The position numbers and the translations under genes were made by a program. The notes below the pieces were generated by a model. The model was not told the DNA's origin. It did no database searches and saw nothing but the letters and a program-made list of their open reading frames with translations. 64,000 bases of DNA from CF-162 sp040882565 (lineage in GTDB: Bacteria > Chloroflexota > Dehalococcoidia > SM23-28-2 > RBG-16-64-32): assembly GCA_040882565.1 (NCBI GenBank), contig JBBEAZ010000017.1, positions 59,104 to 123,103 on the forward strand, written 5' to 3'. How positions within the stretch are numbered: position 1 is the first letter of the stretch; each line of letters begins with the position of its first letter. Positions 43,076 through 59,284 of this stretch are shown here, in pieces.

Positions 43076-43546
43076 TCATTCGGCTGCGGGACGCAACAAC
43101 GCCACGGCCATCGCCGCGATGGCCTCTCCGCGTCCAATCTCGCCGATACCTTCGTTGGTCGTCGCTTTCACGTTCACCGGCGCATCCAGCAGCGCCGTCA
43201 GCCGCGCGACCATCCCCGGCACGTGCTGAGCCAGGTGCGGTTTCTCGGCGATGACCGTCGCGTCCACGTTCTCGACCACATGGCCGGCGCTATGAACGAG
43301 GTCCAGCGTTCGCTCGAGGAGGTGCGCGCTGTCGGCACCCTTCCATTGCGGGTCGTCTGCCGGGAAGAACGTACCGATGTCTCCCAGCGCGGCCGCGCCG
43401 AGCAGCGCGTCGATGATCGCGTGCAGCAGCACATCCGCGTCGGAGTGACCGGCGAGGCCGGGCTCGCCCGGGATGGCCACCCCACCGAGGACCAAGGTGC
43501 GCCCCTCCCCGAAGCGATGGATGTCGTAACCGATTCCTACGCGCAC
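43076..43546 (-). CDS. ispF: 2-C-methyl-D-erythritol 2,4-cyclodiphosphate synthase
   Basis: 156 residues, MEP isoprenoid pathway. Starts at a GTG: VRVGIGYDIHRFGEGR, with the zinc ligands Asp/His (DIH) and His of GHSDADVLLHAI; the family ends near GEAIAAMAVALL. AAAGGAG lies upstream of the GTG; a TTG ten codons earlier is less likely. Follows ispD with a 55-base gap. Confidence 0.96.
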   Translation of the reverse strand: MRVGIGYDIHRFGEGRTLVLGGVAIPGEPGLAGHSDADVLLHAIIDALLGAAALGDIGTFFPADDPQWKGADSAHLLERTLDLVHSAGHVVENVDATVIAEKPHLAQHVPGMVARLTALLDAPVNVKATTNEGIGEIGRGEAIAAMAVALLRPAAE

Positions 43547-43601
43547 TAGGCCGGAGTCTCCTTTAAGGTCCGGCAAACCGCGTGCACGCCCATATGCTCG
43601 G

Positions 43602-44267
43602 TCACCCCAGGTATGCCTCCGCTAGGGTAAGGTCTTCCGGCGTCGTGATCTTGATGTTACGGGCTCGGCCATCATACGTCTTCACGCGTACGCCCAGCAT
43701 TTCCACCATCGCCGCGTCGTCCGTGACGTCTACAGTGATCTCGTGGTGAGCGCGCAGGAGGAGCCCGTAGCGGAACACCTGGGGCGTCTGTACCGCGACG
43801 TAGCGCGAACGGTCCAGGGTGCCGACCACGAAGCCGCTGTCGACCTCCTTCACGGTGTCGACAAGCGGCAAGACGGGGATGGCGGCGCCAGTCTCGCGCG
43901 CGGCCTCCCATCCGCGGGAGACCATTCCGGGCCGGAGCAGCGGGCGGCCGCCATCGTGAATGGCGACCCAGTCACAGTGGCCAATGTTCTGGAGCCCGCA
44001 GTGTACGGAGTCCTGTCGGCGCGCTCCGCCTGTACAGATGGCGACGACCTTCGTCCAGCTCTCGAACTCCACCAGCTGACGTCCCTGCTCAATGTTGGCG
44101 TCGGACATGACCAGGGCGATGCGAGAGACGTCCCAGCACGCCTCGAACGCGGATACGGCGTGGGCCAGGAGCGGTCGTCCGGCGACCATCGAAAACAGCT
44201 TGTCGGCGCCCTGCATGCGCCTGCCGGCGCCGGCTGCGACGATGATCGCGCCGAAAGTTTCAGACAT
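43602..44267 (-). CDS. ispD: 2-C-methyl-D-erythritol 4-phosphate cytidylyltransferase
   Basis: 221 residues. Starts MSETFGAIIVAAGAGRRMQG, the nucleotide-binding glycine-rich loop with the catalytic Arg and downstream Lys; HDGGRPLLRPG and the Asp/Arg residues near the C-terminus follow. Transfers CMP to methylerythritol phosphate. TAAGAT lies eight bases before the ATG with no Shine-Dalgarno. In an operon-like pair with ispF. Confidence 0.96.
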   Translation of the reverse strand: MSETFGAIIVAAGAGRRMQGADKLFSMVAGRPLLAHAVSAFEACWDVSRIALVMSDANIEQGRQLVEFESWTKVVAICTGGARRQDSVHCGLQNIGHCDWVAIHDGGRPLLRPGMVSRGWEAARETGAAIPVLPLVDTVKEVDSGFVVGTLDRSRYVAVQTPQVFRYGLLLRAHHEITVDVTDDAAMVEMLGVRVKTYDGRARNIKITTPEDLTLAEAYLG

Positions 44268-44304
44268 CGGGGCCAATCTTAGCGCAGGCGCGCTGCGGAT
44301 GGCC

Positions 44305-44955
44305 CTAAACGACGTGTGAGAAGACGGTGACGCCGGCGCTCGCGAGGCCGGCCAGCCACATGTCCTTGATGATCTTGCCGCCGAGCACAGCGAGGAAGAA
44401 GCGCCGCATCGGCATCTGAACGGCGCCTGCCGCCAGCCCCGCAACATCGAACAGGGGGTTCGGGATCGTCGACATCAGGAACATCGTCATCGTGCCGCGG
44501 CGGGTCATCCAGCGCTTCATGCGTTCGAACGAAGGCCGGTTCTCGACGATGACCCGGCCACCATATCCCGCCGCGTACCCGGAGAACTCGCCGATCGCTT
44601 CTCCCAGCCCTGCGACAAGACCGACCCACACGAAAGCCGGCACGCCGAGGAAGTCGTCGAGAAGAGCGCCCCCGCCGAGGACGCTCGCGGCGGCCGGTGA
44701 AGGCAAGAAGATGGACGCCGCGCCGACGACATTGATGACGAAAACGCCGAAATAGCCGTAGCTGCGCAGGTTGCTGATGTCTGTGCTGAAGTAGAAGAAG
44801 CCGATGGCGAACAGCGTCAGCATGAAGCCGACGCTGAGGAGCATCGTGTATTCGAGGCGCCAGGAGAAGCGGCCCGTGGCCTCCAGGGCCTCGGACCCCT
44901 TCAGGTCATCCTCTTCGCGGACGAGTGACCGCCCGCGCTGCGGTTCCACTACCAT
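44305..44955 (-). CDS. VTT-domain (SNARE-associated/DedA-type) membrane protein
   Basis: 216 residues, hydrophilic N-terminus of about 30 residues and then five or six hydrophobic segments. The VTT core reads LGEAIGEFSGYAAGYGGR, and the re-entrant-loop proline region is FLPSPAAASVLGGG and STIPNPLFDVAGLAAG. Related proteins (DedA, TMEM41/VMP1) move or scramble lipids, including undecaprenyl phosphate. The gene sits directly behind a c-di-AMP-type riboswitch and terminator, so its expression should respond to c-di-AMP. ATG at 44955 lacks a strong Shine-Dalgarno. Confidence 0.88.
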   Translation of the reverse strand: MVVEPQRGRSLVREEDDLKGSEALEATGRFSWRLEYTMLLSVGFMLTLFAIGFFYFSTDISNLRSYGYFGVFVINVVGAASIFLPSPAAASVLGGGALLDDFLGVPAFVWVGLVAGLGEAIGEFSGYAAGYGGRVIVENRPSFERMKRWMTRRGTMTMFLMSTIPNPLFDVAGLAAGAVQMPMRRFFLAVLGGKIIKDMWLAGLASAGVTVFSHVV

Positions 44956-44967
44956 GCCTACCAGACA

Positions 44968-44998
44968 ACAAAAGGGCGAGAGGCTTGTCTCTCGCCCT
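44968..44998 (-). terminator. Riboswitch expression-platform terminator
   Basis: On the - strand a 9-bp stem GGGCGAGAG/CTCTCGCCC with a six-base loop is followed by TTTTGTTGT, only 11-20 bases before the VTT gene ATG. Its position between aptamer and gene fits transcriptional control. Confidence 0.88.
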
Positions 44999-45019
44999 CA
45001 AAACGGGTCAAAACCAAGT

Positions 45020-45155
45020 GCCTCTCCTTCGCTACGCCTGCGAGGTTAGCTGTCGGGTTCGGCGAGAAGGAGTACGCCTATCCGTCCCTTGGACGGAATT
45101 CACCCCATTCAACTGGGTCCCCCGCTCCCCGCCCGAAGGCGGAGATTCGGCGTTT
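45020..45155 (-). ncRNA. Cyclic di-AMP riboswitch (ydaO/yuaA type)
   Basis: The - strand contains the ordered landmarks of this class: CGCCGAATC at the 5' end, GGGGGACCCA followed by GGGGTGAATTCC, a variable hairpin (CCGTCCAAGGGACGG), then CGCCGAACCCGACAGCTAAC, CTCGCAGGCGTAGC and the closing GAAGGAGAGG. Boundaries are approximate and recognition is by eye. In known cases c-di-AMP binding turns expression off through a downstream terminator, which is present here. Confidence 0.85.
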
Positions 45156-45162
45156 TCGTTCG

Positions 45163-45210
45163 ATTGTACACCGCCCCGCTTCCCTGAGTGCTGCCATTGG
45201 CACAGCACTC
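45163..45210 (-). promoter_or_regulatory. Putative riboswitch promoter with overlapping inverted repeat
   Basis: TACAAT on the - strand (45168-45163) would start transcription near 45156, exactly at the aptamer. No -35 hexamer is seen; instead an 8-bp inverted repeat GAGTGCTG/CAGCACTC (45186-45193 and 45203-45210) covers the -35 position. It could be an operator or activator site, or a leftover gdhA terminator. Confidence 0.4.
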
Positions 45211-45297
45211 GTCTATGTCAACGTTCCGGGCACGCCAAAGGTTACGTGCGGTCCTGTACCGCCGCGCAACGATTCGATAAACACTACGTGGCGGCGA

Positions 45298-46578
45298 TCA
45301 GGGGTAGATGCCGCGGACTTTGGTCGCTTCGACGACGCGGCCGACGCCGAGGACCATCGCCGCGTCGCGCATCGCTATGTCTTCGGTCTCTGCCGTTGCC
45401 GCGACTTCGCGGTAGGCGCGGCCGATCACCTTGCGCAGCTTGGCGTTCACCTCGTCCTCTTCCCAGAAGTAGAACTGAAGGTCCTGCACCCACTCGAAAT
45501 AGGAGACGATCACGCCGCCAGCGTTGGCGAGGATGTCGGGCACGACGAAGACGCCCTTATCGGCGAGGATCGCGTCGCCTTCCGGGGTCGTCGGCCCATT
45601 GGCCCCCTCGACGATGAAGCGCGCGCGCACGTCCGCCGCATTCTCCTCACTGAGTTGTCCCTCAAGGGCGGCCGGGATGAGGATATCGACGGGCAGGGCG
45701 AGAAGGTCTGCGTTCGAGATGTGGTCGAAGCCCGGGGCGCCGGCGAGCGGCCTGGCGTCGCTGCGGTACTCGCTAAGCGACGAGATGTTCAACCCGTTCC
45801 CGTTGTAAACGCCGCCCGTTCCGTCGCTTACGGCAACGACCTTGGCACCCGCGCTGTGCAGCATTTCGGCGGCGGCGCCGCCGACGTTGCCGAAGCCCTG
45901 CACGGCGACTGTCGCCTCGGTAAGGTCGACGAGCTTCTGATGGCACAACTCCTCGATCACGTAGAGAAGGCCGCGGCCCGTCGCTTCGAGGCGACCATGC
46001 GTGCCGCCGACCGAGACGGGCTTGCCGGTGACGATGCCGGCGACGGTGTGGCCCTGGTGCATGCTGATGGTGTCCATGATCCAGGCCATGATCTGTGGGT
46101 TCGTGCCCATGTCCGGCGCCGGAATGTCTTCGCCGGGGCCGATGATGATGCTGATTTCGGTCGCGTAGCGGCGCGTCAGGTCTTCCAGTTCGGAGGCCGA
46201 AAGCCCGCGTGGGTCAACGATGACACCACCCTTGGCTCCGCCGAACGGAAGGTTGACGACGGCTGACTTCCAGGTCATCCACATCGCCAGCGCGCGGACC
46301 TCGTCCAGCGAGACGTGCAGGCTGTAACGCAGGCCGCCTTTGCCGGGGCCGCGCGCTATGTTGTGCTGGACGCGGTAGCCGTTGAAGACGCGGATCGAGC
46401 CGTCGTCCATCTTGACGGGGAAGTTGACGGACAGTTCACGCTTGCAATGGCGGAGAACGCTGCGGGTGCCCTCGTCGAGTCCCAGCCGCTCCGCCGCGGC
46501 GTCGAACTGAGTGAGGGCGGTCTCAAGGGCGTCAGAGGCCGGTTCGGCTGCCTGGGGCTTCGCTTGGCTCACTGCCAT
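45298..46578 (-). CDS. gdhA: Glu/Leu-type amino acid dehydrogenase (glutamate dehydrogenase)
   Basis: 426 residues. PFGGAKGGVIVDPRGLS holds the catalytic Lys, preceded by the substrate Lys in GPGKGGLRY; GPGEDIPAPDMGT is typical of hexameric NAD(P) glutamate dehydrogenases, and AVQGFGNVGG is the dinucleotide-binding loop. Interconverts glutamate and 2-oxoglutarate with ammonia. TATAAT lies 17 bases before the ATG with a GCAGGA ribosome site between, a conventional leader. Another branched-chain amino acid specificity cannot be excluded. Confidence 0.93.
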   Translation of the reverse strand: MAVSQAKPQAAEPASDALETALTQFDAAAERLGLDEGTRSVLRHCKRELSVNFPVKMDDGSIRVFNGYRVQHNIARGPGKGGLRYSLHVSLDEVRALAMWMTWKSAVVNLPFGGAKGGVIVDPRGLSASELEDLTRRYATEISIIIGPGEDIPAPDMGTNPQIMAWIMDTISMHQGHTVAGIVTGKPVSVGGTHGRLEATGRGLLYVIEELCHQKLVDLTEATVAVQGFGNVGGAAAEMLHSAGAKVVAVSDGTGGVYNGNGLNISSLSEYRSDARPLAGAPGFDHISNADLLALPVDILIPAALEGQLSEENAADVRARFIVEGANGPTTPEGDAILADKGVFVVPDILANAGGVIVSYFEWVQDLQFYFWEEDEVNAKLRKVIGRAYREVAATAETEDIAMRDAAMVLGVGRVVEATKVRGIYP

Positions 46579-46661
46579 AGGTTGTCCTGCTCAGTATTAT
46601 AGGCGGCGGCAGCGGTCAGAAACGTTTAGCCGCGGTTGCAAATTCGGGCCCGAGATAGCCG

Positions 46662-46686
46662 GAGGCCCGGCGCGCGGCCGGGCCTC
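46662..46686 (-). terminator. Hairpin after rpoC
   Basis: 10-bp stem GAGGCCCGGC/GCCGGGCCTC with a five-base loop, 25 bases after the rpoC stop. No clear T tract follows. Confidence 0.6.
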
Positions 46687-46711
46687 ACCTGGTCGTCGAA
46701 TCCTTGTGCAG

Positions 46712-55079
<8,368 letters not shown>

Positions 55080-55200
55080 GTAGAACTCTCCTCCCGAGAG
55101 GCTAGAAGCGAATTACTGGGAAGGCGACAAGGCCTAGAGTCAAAGGCAGTAAGAAACGGGGAATAGAATCCGGGGGGATTCGACAACCATCCAGTTCAGT

Positions 55201-55229
55201 ATTCTAGTGGCTGCAAAGTCAACTGTCAA
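55201..55229 (-). promoter_or_regulatory. Consensus-like promoter of rpoBC
   Basis: On the - strand TTGACA (55229-55224), a 17-base spacer and TAGAAT (55206-55201). It predicts a leader of about 115 bases before rpoB. The rest of the 294-base gap 55080-55373 holds no gene. Confidence 0.85.
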
Positions 55230-55373
55230 ACGTGAAATATCGGTCCGGGAAGGCGAGTTTGTTTGGCAATTTTCGATGGTTGGTGGTTAAGACGCAGTGA
55301 TATTCCAGAATCACAATACTCTTGTTAGAGCGAAACTCGACCGAATCGGTCCGCCCACTGTCAACGCCTATTC

Positions 55374-55886
55374 TTAGTCGGTCTTCCGAGCGCGCTTCCC
55401 ACACAAAGCGAGCGCCAGTGCGAGAGTCAGACCCGCCGCTGCACTCGCGTACGCCGCGAGGGACCGCGAAGGGGGATTCGCCGGGTAACCTCCGGCTTGA
55501 GGCAGCGCGGCAGGTGTTGGTTCCGCATCACCGCCAAGCTCGACATTAACGACGGCGTCGCCACCGTTCCAACTGATCGCACGTTTGATCGTGCCCAGCT
55601 CAGTCCGCAGTTCAATTGAAATACTTATTGTTTCGTACAACCCAGAGTCATAGAACCAGCCGATAAAGCAAGCTACACCATCGGCGTATACGGTGCCACC
55701 TTCCCAGAAGCCAAGCGAGACGTTTGCCGGCTGTCCATTCTCGAGAAAGTGGAACTCAATCGTTGACCCGCCAAGAGATGCTGGATTGGGTGTAGTGCTC
55801 GGAGCATCTTCAGAGGCATACGCTTGCGCGGCGCTGAATAGCGCCATCGTGGCGACGAACGGCAAGAGCTTCCTGGAAAGGCGCAT
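55374..55886 (-). CDS. Secreted protein with sortase-like C-terminal sorting signal
   Basis: 170 residues. Signal peptide (1-24, cleavage near AYASE), a beta-rich mature domain of about 100 residues (STIEFHFLENGQPANVSLGF), then LPQAGG, a hydrophobic helix (AAYASAAAGLTLALALAL) and a short basic tail GKRARKTD. That order is the layout of an LPxTG-type cell-wall sorting signal with Ala at the fourth position. No sortase gene lies in the window. Family of the mature domain unknown. Confidence 0.75.
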   Translation of the reverse strand: MRLSRKLLPFVATMALFSAAQAYASEDAPSTTPNPASLGGSTIEFHFLENGQPANVSLGFWEGGTVYADGVACFIGWFYDSGLYETISISIELRTELGTIKRAISWNGGDAVVNVELGGDAEPTPAALPQAGGYPANPPSRSLAAYASAAAGLTLALALALCGKRARKTD

Positions 55887-55963
55887 TGACCCCCTCGCGT
55901 ATCGAGTGCGCCAACCCTACACCCGCGCCTGAAGGGCGTCAAGAATCGCGTGAGTCGATCAAC

Positions 55964-56902
55964 TTACTCCCCCACAGCGGCGGCCACAGGCTCCGGCTGG
56001 CGCTGCGAGGCGGGCGCCTGGCCGCGCATCACTGTGCTGACGCCGGCGATGATGAGGATGAAGCCGAGGATCGTGTTGAGGCCGACGCTCTCGTCGAGGA
56101 CGAGCCAGCCGAGGATGAGGGCGAGGATAGGCACGATGTAGGTGACGAGCGAGGCGCGCACGCTGCCGATGTTCTCGATCAACCAGAGCCAGCCGATGTA
56201 GCCGAGGCCGGTGCCGAGAGCGCCCAGGGTGATGATCGAGGCCCACGCTTCGAGGCTGAGCGAGTAGCTGGGCGAGCCACCCGTGAAGGCGAAGAGGATG
56301 GGCACCGACAGGACAAGGGCGACGAGCAGTTGCAGGATCGAGAGGTCGACCGGGTCGTTGTCGCGCAGGAGCTGGCGTGAATAGACAGCACCGACACCGT
56401 AGCAAAGCGCAGCACCGACACAGGCCAGCTGGCCTGCGACGCTCGAGTCGGTAACGTCGAGCGATTCGGTGCCCGTCAGTACGCCGACGCCGATGAATCC
56501 GAGGAGCAGGCCGAAGGCGCGGGCGCGGGTGAAATACTCCTCGTCGAGTGCGGCCGCGGCGACGACGGCCGTAAAGATCGGCACCGTGGCGTTGAGGACG
56601 GACGCGGTGCCTGACTCGATATGCTCTTCGCCCCACGAGATGAGTGCGAAGGGGATGATGTTCGCGAGAACAGCAAGCACGGAGACCTTTGCGATGAGCG
56701 CGGGCGTCGCGTGCAGCCCGCGGCGGCTGGCGAGGACGAAGGCGCCAACGCCGAGGCAGCCGAAGAAGAGGCGGCCCGTGACGACCTCGAAGGGCCCCGT
56801 TTCGTCGACGACGACCTTGATGAAGAGAAAGGAGCCACCCCAGACGCCGCCAAGCGCGAACAGCACGGGAAGCGCCCGCGCCTGGCGGCCGTCAGCGCTC
56901 AC
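55964..56902 (-). CDS. EamA/DMT family transporter
   Basis: 312 residues, ten predicted helices in two EamA repeats. The repeat signatures are GGVWGGSFLFIKVVV with LNATVPIFTAVVAAA and the second-half LGTGLGYIGWLWLIENIG. Exporters of this type move amino acids or other metabolites; the substrate here is unknown. GTG start overlapping the ada stop codon by four bases, so it is translationally coupled to ada. Confidence 0.9.
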   Translation of the reverse strand: MSADGRQARALPVLFALGGVWGGSFLFIKVVVDETGPFEVVTGRLFFGCLGVGAFVLASRRGLHATPALIAKVSVLAVLANIIPFALISWGEEHIESGTASVLNATVPIFTAVVAAAALDEEYFTRARAFGLLLGFIGVGVLTGTESLDVTDSSVAGQLACVGAALCYGVGAVYSRQLLRDNDPVDLSILQLLVALVLSVPILFAFTGGSPSYSLSLEAWASIITLGALGTGLGYIGWLWLIENIGSVRASLVTYIVPILALILGWLVLDESVGLNTILGFILIIAGVSTVMRGQAPASQRQPEPVAAAVGE

Positions 56903-58002
56903 GCACGGCTGCGTTCTAGTGAAGCGGGCGCCTTGCGAGCTGTCTTGGCGGCTGCACTCTCCATTGCCAGGAGCGCTTCTTTACGGTGAACGCCTCCACC
57001 GTAGCCTCCCAGGGCGCCGCTGCTGCGGACCACACGGTGGCAGGGAATAACGAGGCCGACGGGGTTCGTTGCGCACGCCTGAGCAACGGCGCGCGCGGCC
57101 CTCGGTGAGCCGATCTCGCGGGCGACCTCGGAGTAGGACTTGGTCTGGCCGTACTCGATGTCGCGCAGGGCACGCCAGACGCGCATCTGGAAGGCGGACG
57201 CCTTGATGTCGAGCGGCAGGTTGAGGTTCGTCGGCTCGCCGTCGAGGTAGCGAACGATCTCTCCAACCCAGTCCCGGAGGGTGTCGCCCTGGCGCTTGAG
57301 CGTTGCCCTCGGGAGGTCCTTCCGGAGCCTCGCCTCGAGCGCGGCCTCGTCGTCGCCCAGCTTGACGATGCAGACGCCGCGGTCGGTACCGCCGACGAGC
57401 AGTTTGCCGAGGTTGCAGTCCACGATCTCGTAGCGGACGATCATCCCGGCGCCTCCGCGGCGGTAGGTCGCAGGCGTCATGCCAAGATGGTCGTCTGCCT
57501 TCTCGTAGAGCCGCGAGCCGCTGGGATAGCCGGCGTCATACAGCGCGCGTGTGACGGTGGCCCCGTCGCGCAGGCCGTCCTTCAACCGGCCGGCGCGCGC
57601 CGACGCCTGGTACTGGCGCGGCGAGACTCCGAGTTCGCGGCGGAAGAGCCGGCGCAGGTACTCGGCGCCTACGCCCATCCTGTCGGCGACCTCGGTCAAC
57701 GCCGGGTCCGCATCGGCGTCGGCGTCGAGGTAGGTGCAGGCTTCGGCCAGATAGCGGCTGCGCGGGTCGGGCTCGGCGTCGAGGGGCTTGCAGCGCTTGC
57801 AGGCGCGGAAGCCTGCCGCGATTGCCTCGGCGGCCGTCCAGAAAAGGACGATGTTTTCCGGCTTGGGCATCCTCGCCGGGCAGCCGGGGCGGCAGAAGAT
57901 GCCGGTACTGCGGACGGCGATGATGAACGCCGGCTCGGCGTCGGCCGCCTCGGTGCGATGTGATGTTGTGATGATGGGTTGGGTCTGCGTCATGGTCGTC
58001 AT
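56899..58002 (-). CDS. ada: Bifunctional Ada: transcriptional regulator/methylated-DNA methyltransferase
   Basis: 367 residues. N-terminal zinc/phosphotriester domain with Cys37, Cys41, Cys68 and Cys71, Cys37 being the expected methyl acceptor; an AraC-type helix-turn-helix (about 90-185, ending GMTPATYRRGG); and an O6-alkylguanine transferase domain with the acceptor motif IPCHRVV near residue 325. Repairs alkylated DNA and activates its own regulon. GGAGGT lies six bases before the ATG at 58002. Cotranscribed with the EamA gene. Confidence 0.96.
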   Translation of the reverse strand: MTTMTQTQPIITTSHRTEAADAEPAFIIAVRSTGIFCRPGCPARMPKPENIVLFWTAAEAIAAGFRACKRCKPLDAEPDPRSRYLAEACTYLDADADADPALTEVADRMGVGAEYLRRLFRRELGVSPRQYQASARAGRLKDGLRDGATVTRALYDAGYPSGSRLYEKADDHLGMTPATYRRGGAGMIVRYEIVDCNLGKLLVGGTDRGVCIVKLGDDEAALEARLRKDLPRATLKRQGDTLRDWVGEIVRYLDGEPTNLNLPLDIKASAFQMRVWRALRDIEYGQTKSYSEVAREIGSPRAARAVAQACATNPVGLVIPCHRVVRSSGALGGYGGGVHRKEALLAMESAAAKTARKAPASLERSRA

Positions 58003-58005
58003 TTC

Positions 58006-58028
58006 GTTACCTCCGCTTGCAAGGTAAC
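58006..58028 (-). promoter_or_regulatory. Inverted repeat covering the ada ribosome-binding site
   Basis: GTTACCT/AGGTAAC 7-bp inverted repeat with a nine-base loop, four bases before the ada ATG. In the mRNA one arm contains the AGGU of the Shine-Dalgarno, so the stem would hide it; as DNA it could be an operator. Confidence 0.4.
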
Positions 58029-58146
58029 AGGGGTGGCGGAGGGCAAACTATCCGCTTTTGGCAACCGAATTAACGAGGGGTGATCCCAGGGAGTTTCACC
58101 GTACATCCGGGCCGGGAAAGGGTCAACAAAGCGCAACACGAAGCGG

Positions 58147-58176
58147 TTGTCAGCGCGGACTCCAGTGTTGTAGATT
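58147..58176 (+). promoter_or_regulatory. Promoter of prs
   Basis: TTGTCA (58147-58152), an 18-base spacer and TAGATT (58171-58176). Transcription would begin near 58183, about four bases before the GTG start of prs, so the mRNA is practically leaderless. Confidence 0.65.
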
Positions 58177-58186
58177 GGCGACGCCC

Positions 58187-59152
58187 GTGGCCGAGTCAGC
58201 AGTCTTCCAGGACCTCAAGGTATTCACCGGGAATGCACACCCAGCCCTAGCGGGGGATATCTGCTCGTACCTGGAAATGCCACTCGGCGAGGCCGATGTC
58301 TTCGAGTTCTCCAACGAGAACATCTTCGTGCAGTTCATGGAGAACATCCGCGCCCGCGACGTTTTCATCCTCCAGCCGATGTGCGCCCCGGTGAACACGC
58401 GGATCATGGAGCTATTCATCATGATCGACGCCGCGCGCCGGGCTTCCGCCGGCCGCATCACGGCGGTCGTTCCCTACTACGCGTACGGGCGCAGCGACAA
58501 GAAAGACCAGCCGCGCGTGCCGATCACCGCCCGCATGATCGCCAACTTCCTTGAGACGGCGGGCGTCGACCGCGTGCTCACGATAGACCTCCACGCCGGG
58601 CAGATCCAGGGCTTCTTCAACATCCCGGTGGACGAGCTGACCGCGCGTTCCTTGCTGGCGAACTACTTCACGGACAAGAAAGTGAAGGATATGACCGTCC
58701 TGGCGACGGACGTCGGCGGCGCCAAGGGCGCGCGGATGATGGCGGAGCGACTCAGCGTACCCCTGGCCATCGTCGAGAAACGGCGCGTGGGAAACGACGA
58801 CCACGCGGAGGCGGTCAACATCATCGGCGAGGTCAAGGACCGCAACGTCCTAGTGGTGGACGATGAAGTCAACACTGCCGGCACGCTTGTCGAGACGGCG
58901 GCTATCGCGATGAAGCACGGCGCGGCCAGCGTCGTTGCCGCCGCAACCCACGCGATCCTCTCTGGTCCAGCAGTGCAGCGCATCGAGGCTTCGGCGATCA
59001 AGCAGATCGTCTTCACGGACACGATCCCGATCCCGCCGGAGAAGATGCTGCCGATCTTCGACATCATCTCGATCGCCCCGCTGCTGGGCGAAGCGATTCG
59101 CCGGATCCACACCGGTCAGTCCGTCGGCGCGCTCTTCAACGGCGCGCATTAG
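58187..59152 (+). CDS. prs: Ribose-phosphate pyrophosphokinase
   Basis: 321 residues; makes PRPP from ribose 5-phosphate and ATP for nucleotides, His and Trp. The ATP region (YYAYGRSDKKDQPR), the flexible-loop metal region DLHAGQIQGFFNIPVD and the PRPP-binding VVDDEVNTAGTL are present. The last differs from the usual DDMIDTAGT by Glu-Val-Asn. GTG at 58187 begins VAESAVFQDLKVFTGNAHP, matching family N-termini; the open frame continues upstream without ribosome site. Confidence 0.95.
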   Translation: MAESAVFQDLKVFTGNAHPALAGDICSYLEMPLGEADVFEFSNENIFVQFMENIRARDVFILQPMCAPVNTRIMELFIMIDAARRASAGRITAVVPYYAYGRSDKKDQPRVPITARMIANFLETAGVDRVLTIDLHAGQIQGFFNIPVDELTARSLLANYFTDKKVKDMTVLATDVGGAKGARMMAERLSVPLAIVEKRRVGNDDHAEAVNIIGEVKDRNVLVVDDEVNTAGTLVETAAIAMKHGAASVVAAATHAILSGPAVQRIEASAIKQIVFTDTIPIPPEKMLPIFDIISIAPLLGEAIRRIHTGQSVGALFNGAH

Positions 59153-59212
59153 CGCTCCAATCAGCCTGACGCCGACTGTTCTTCTGCTTGCCGGTCCCGC
59201 CATCTTCGCACA

Positions 59213-59279
59213 GAGTATAGGAAATTCAAACGGCCTTTTCCACTGGCCGCGTGCGCCCACCCGGTGTCGTGCCACCTGG
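59213..59279. repeat. 67-bp direct repeat, left copy
   Basis: Identical over 67 bases to 60464-60530 (offset 1251), starting GAGTATAGGAAATTCAAACG and ending GTGTCGTGCCACCTGG. It lies 60 bases after the prs stop and five bases from the purC stop. Confidence 0.97.
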
Positions 59280-59284
59280 GACGT

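Noticed and set aside
58058..58186. Longer N-terminus of prs
   Set aside because: The frame is open but lacks a ribosome site, and a TTGTCA/TAGATT promoter lies inside it, four bases before the family start would be transcribed.
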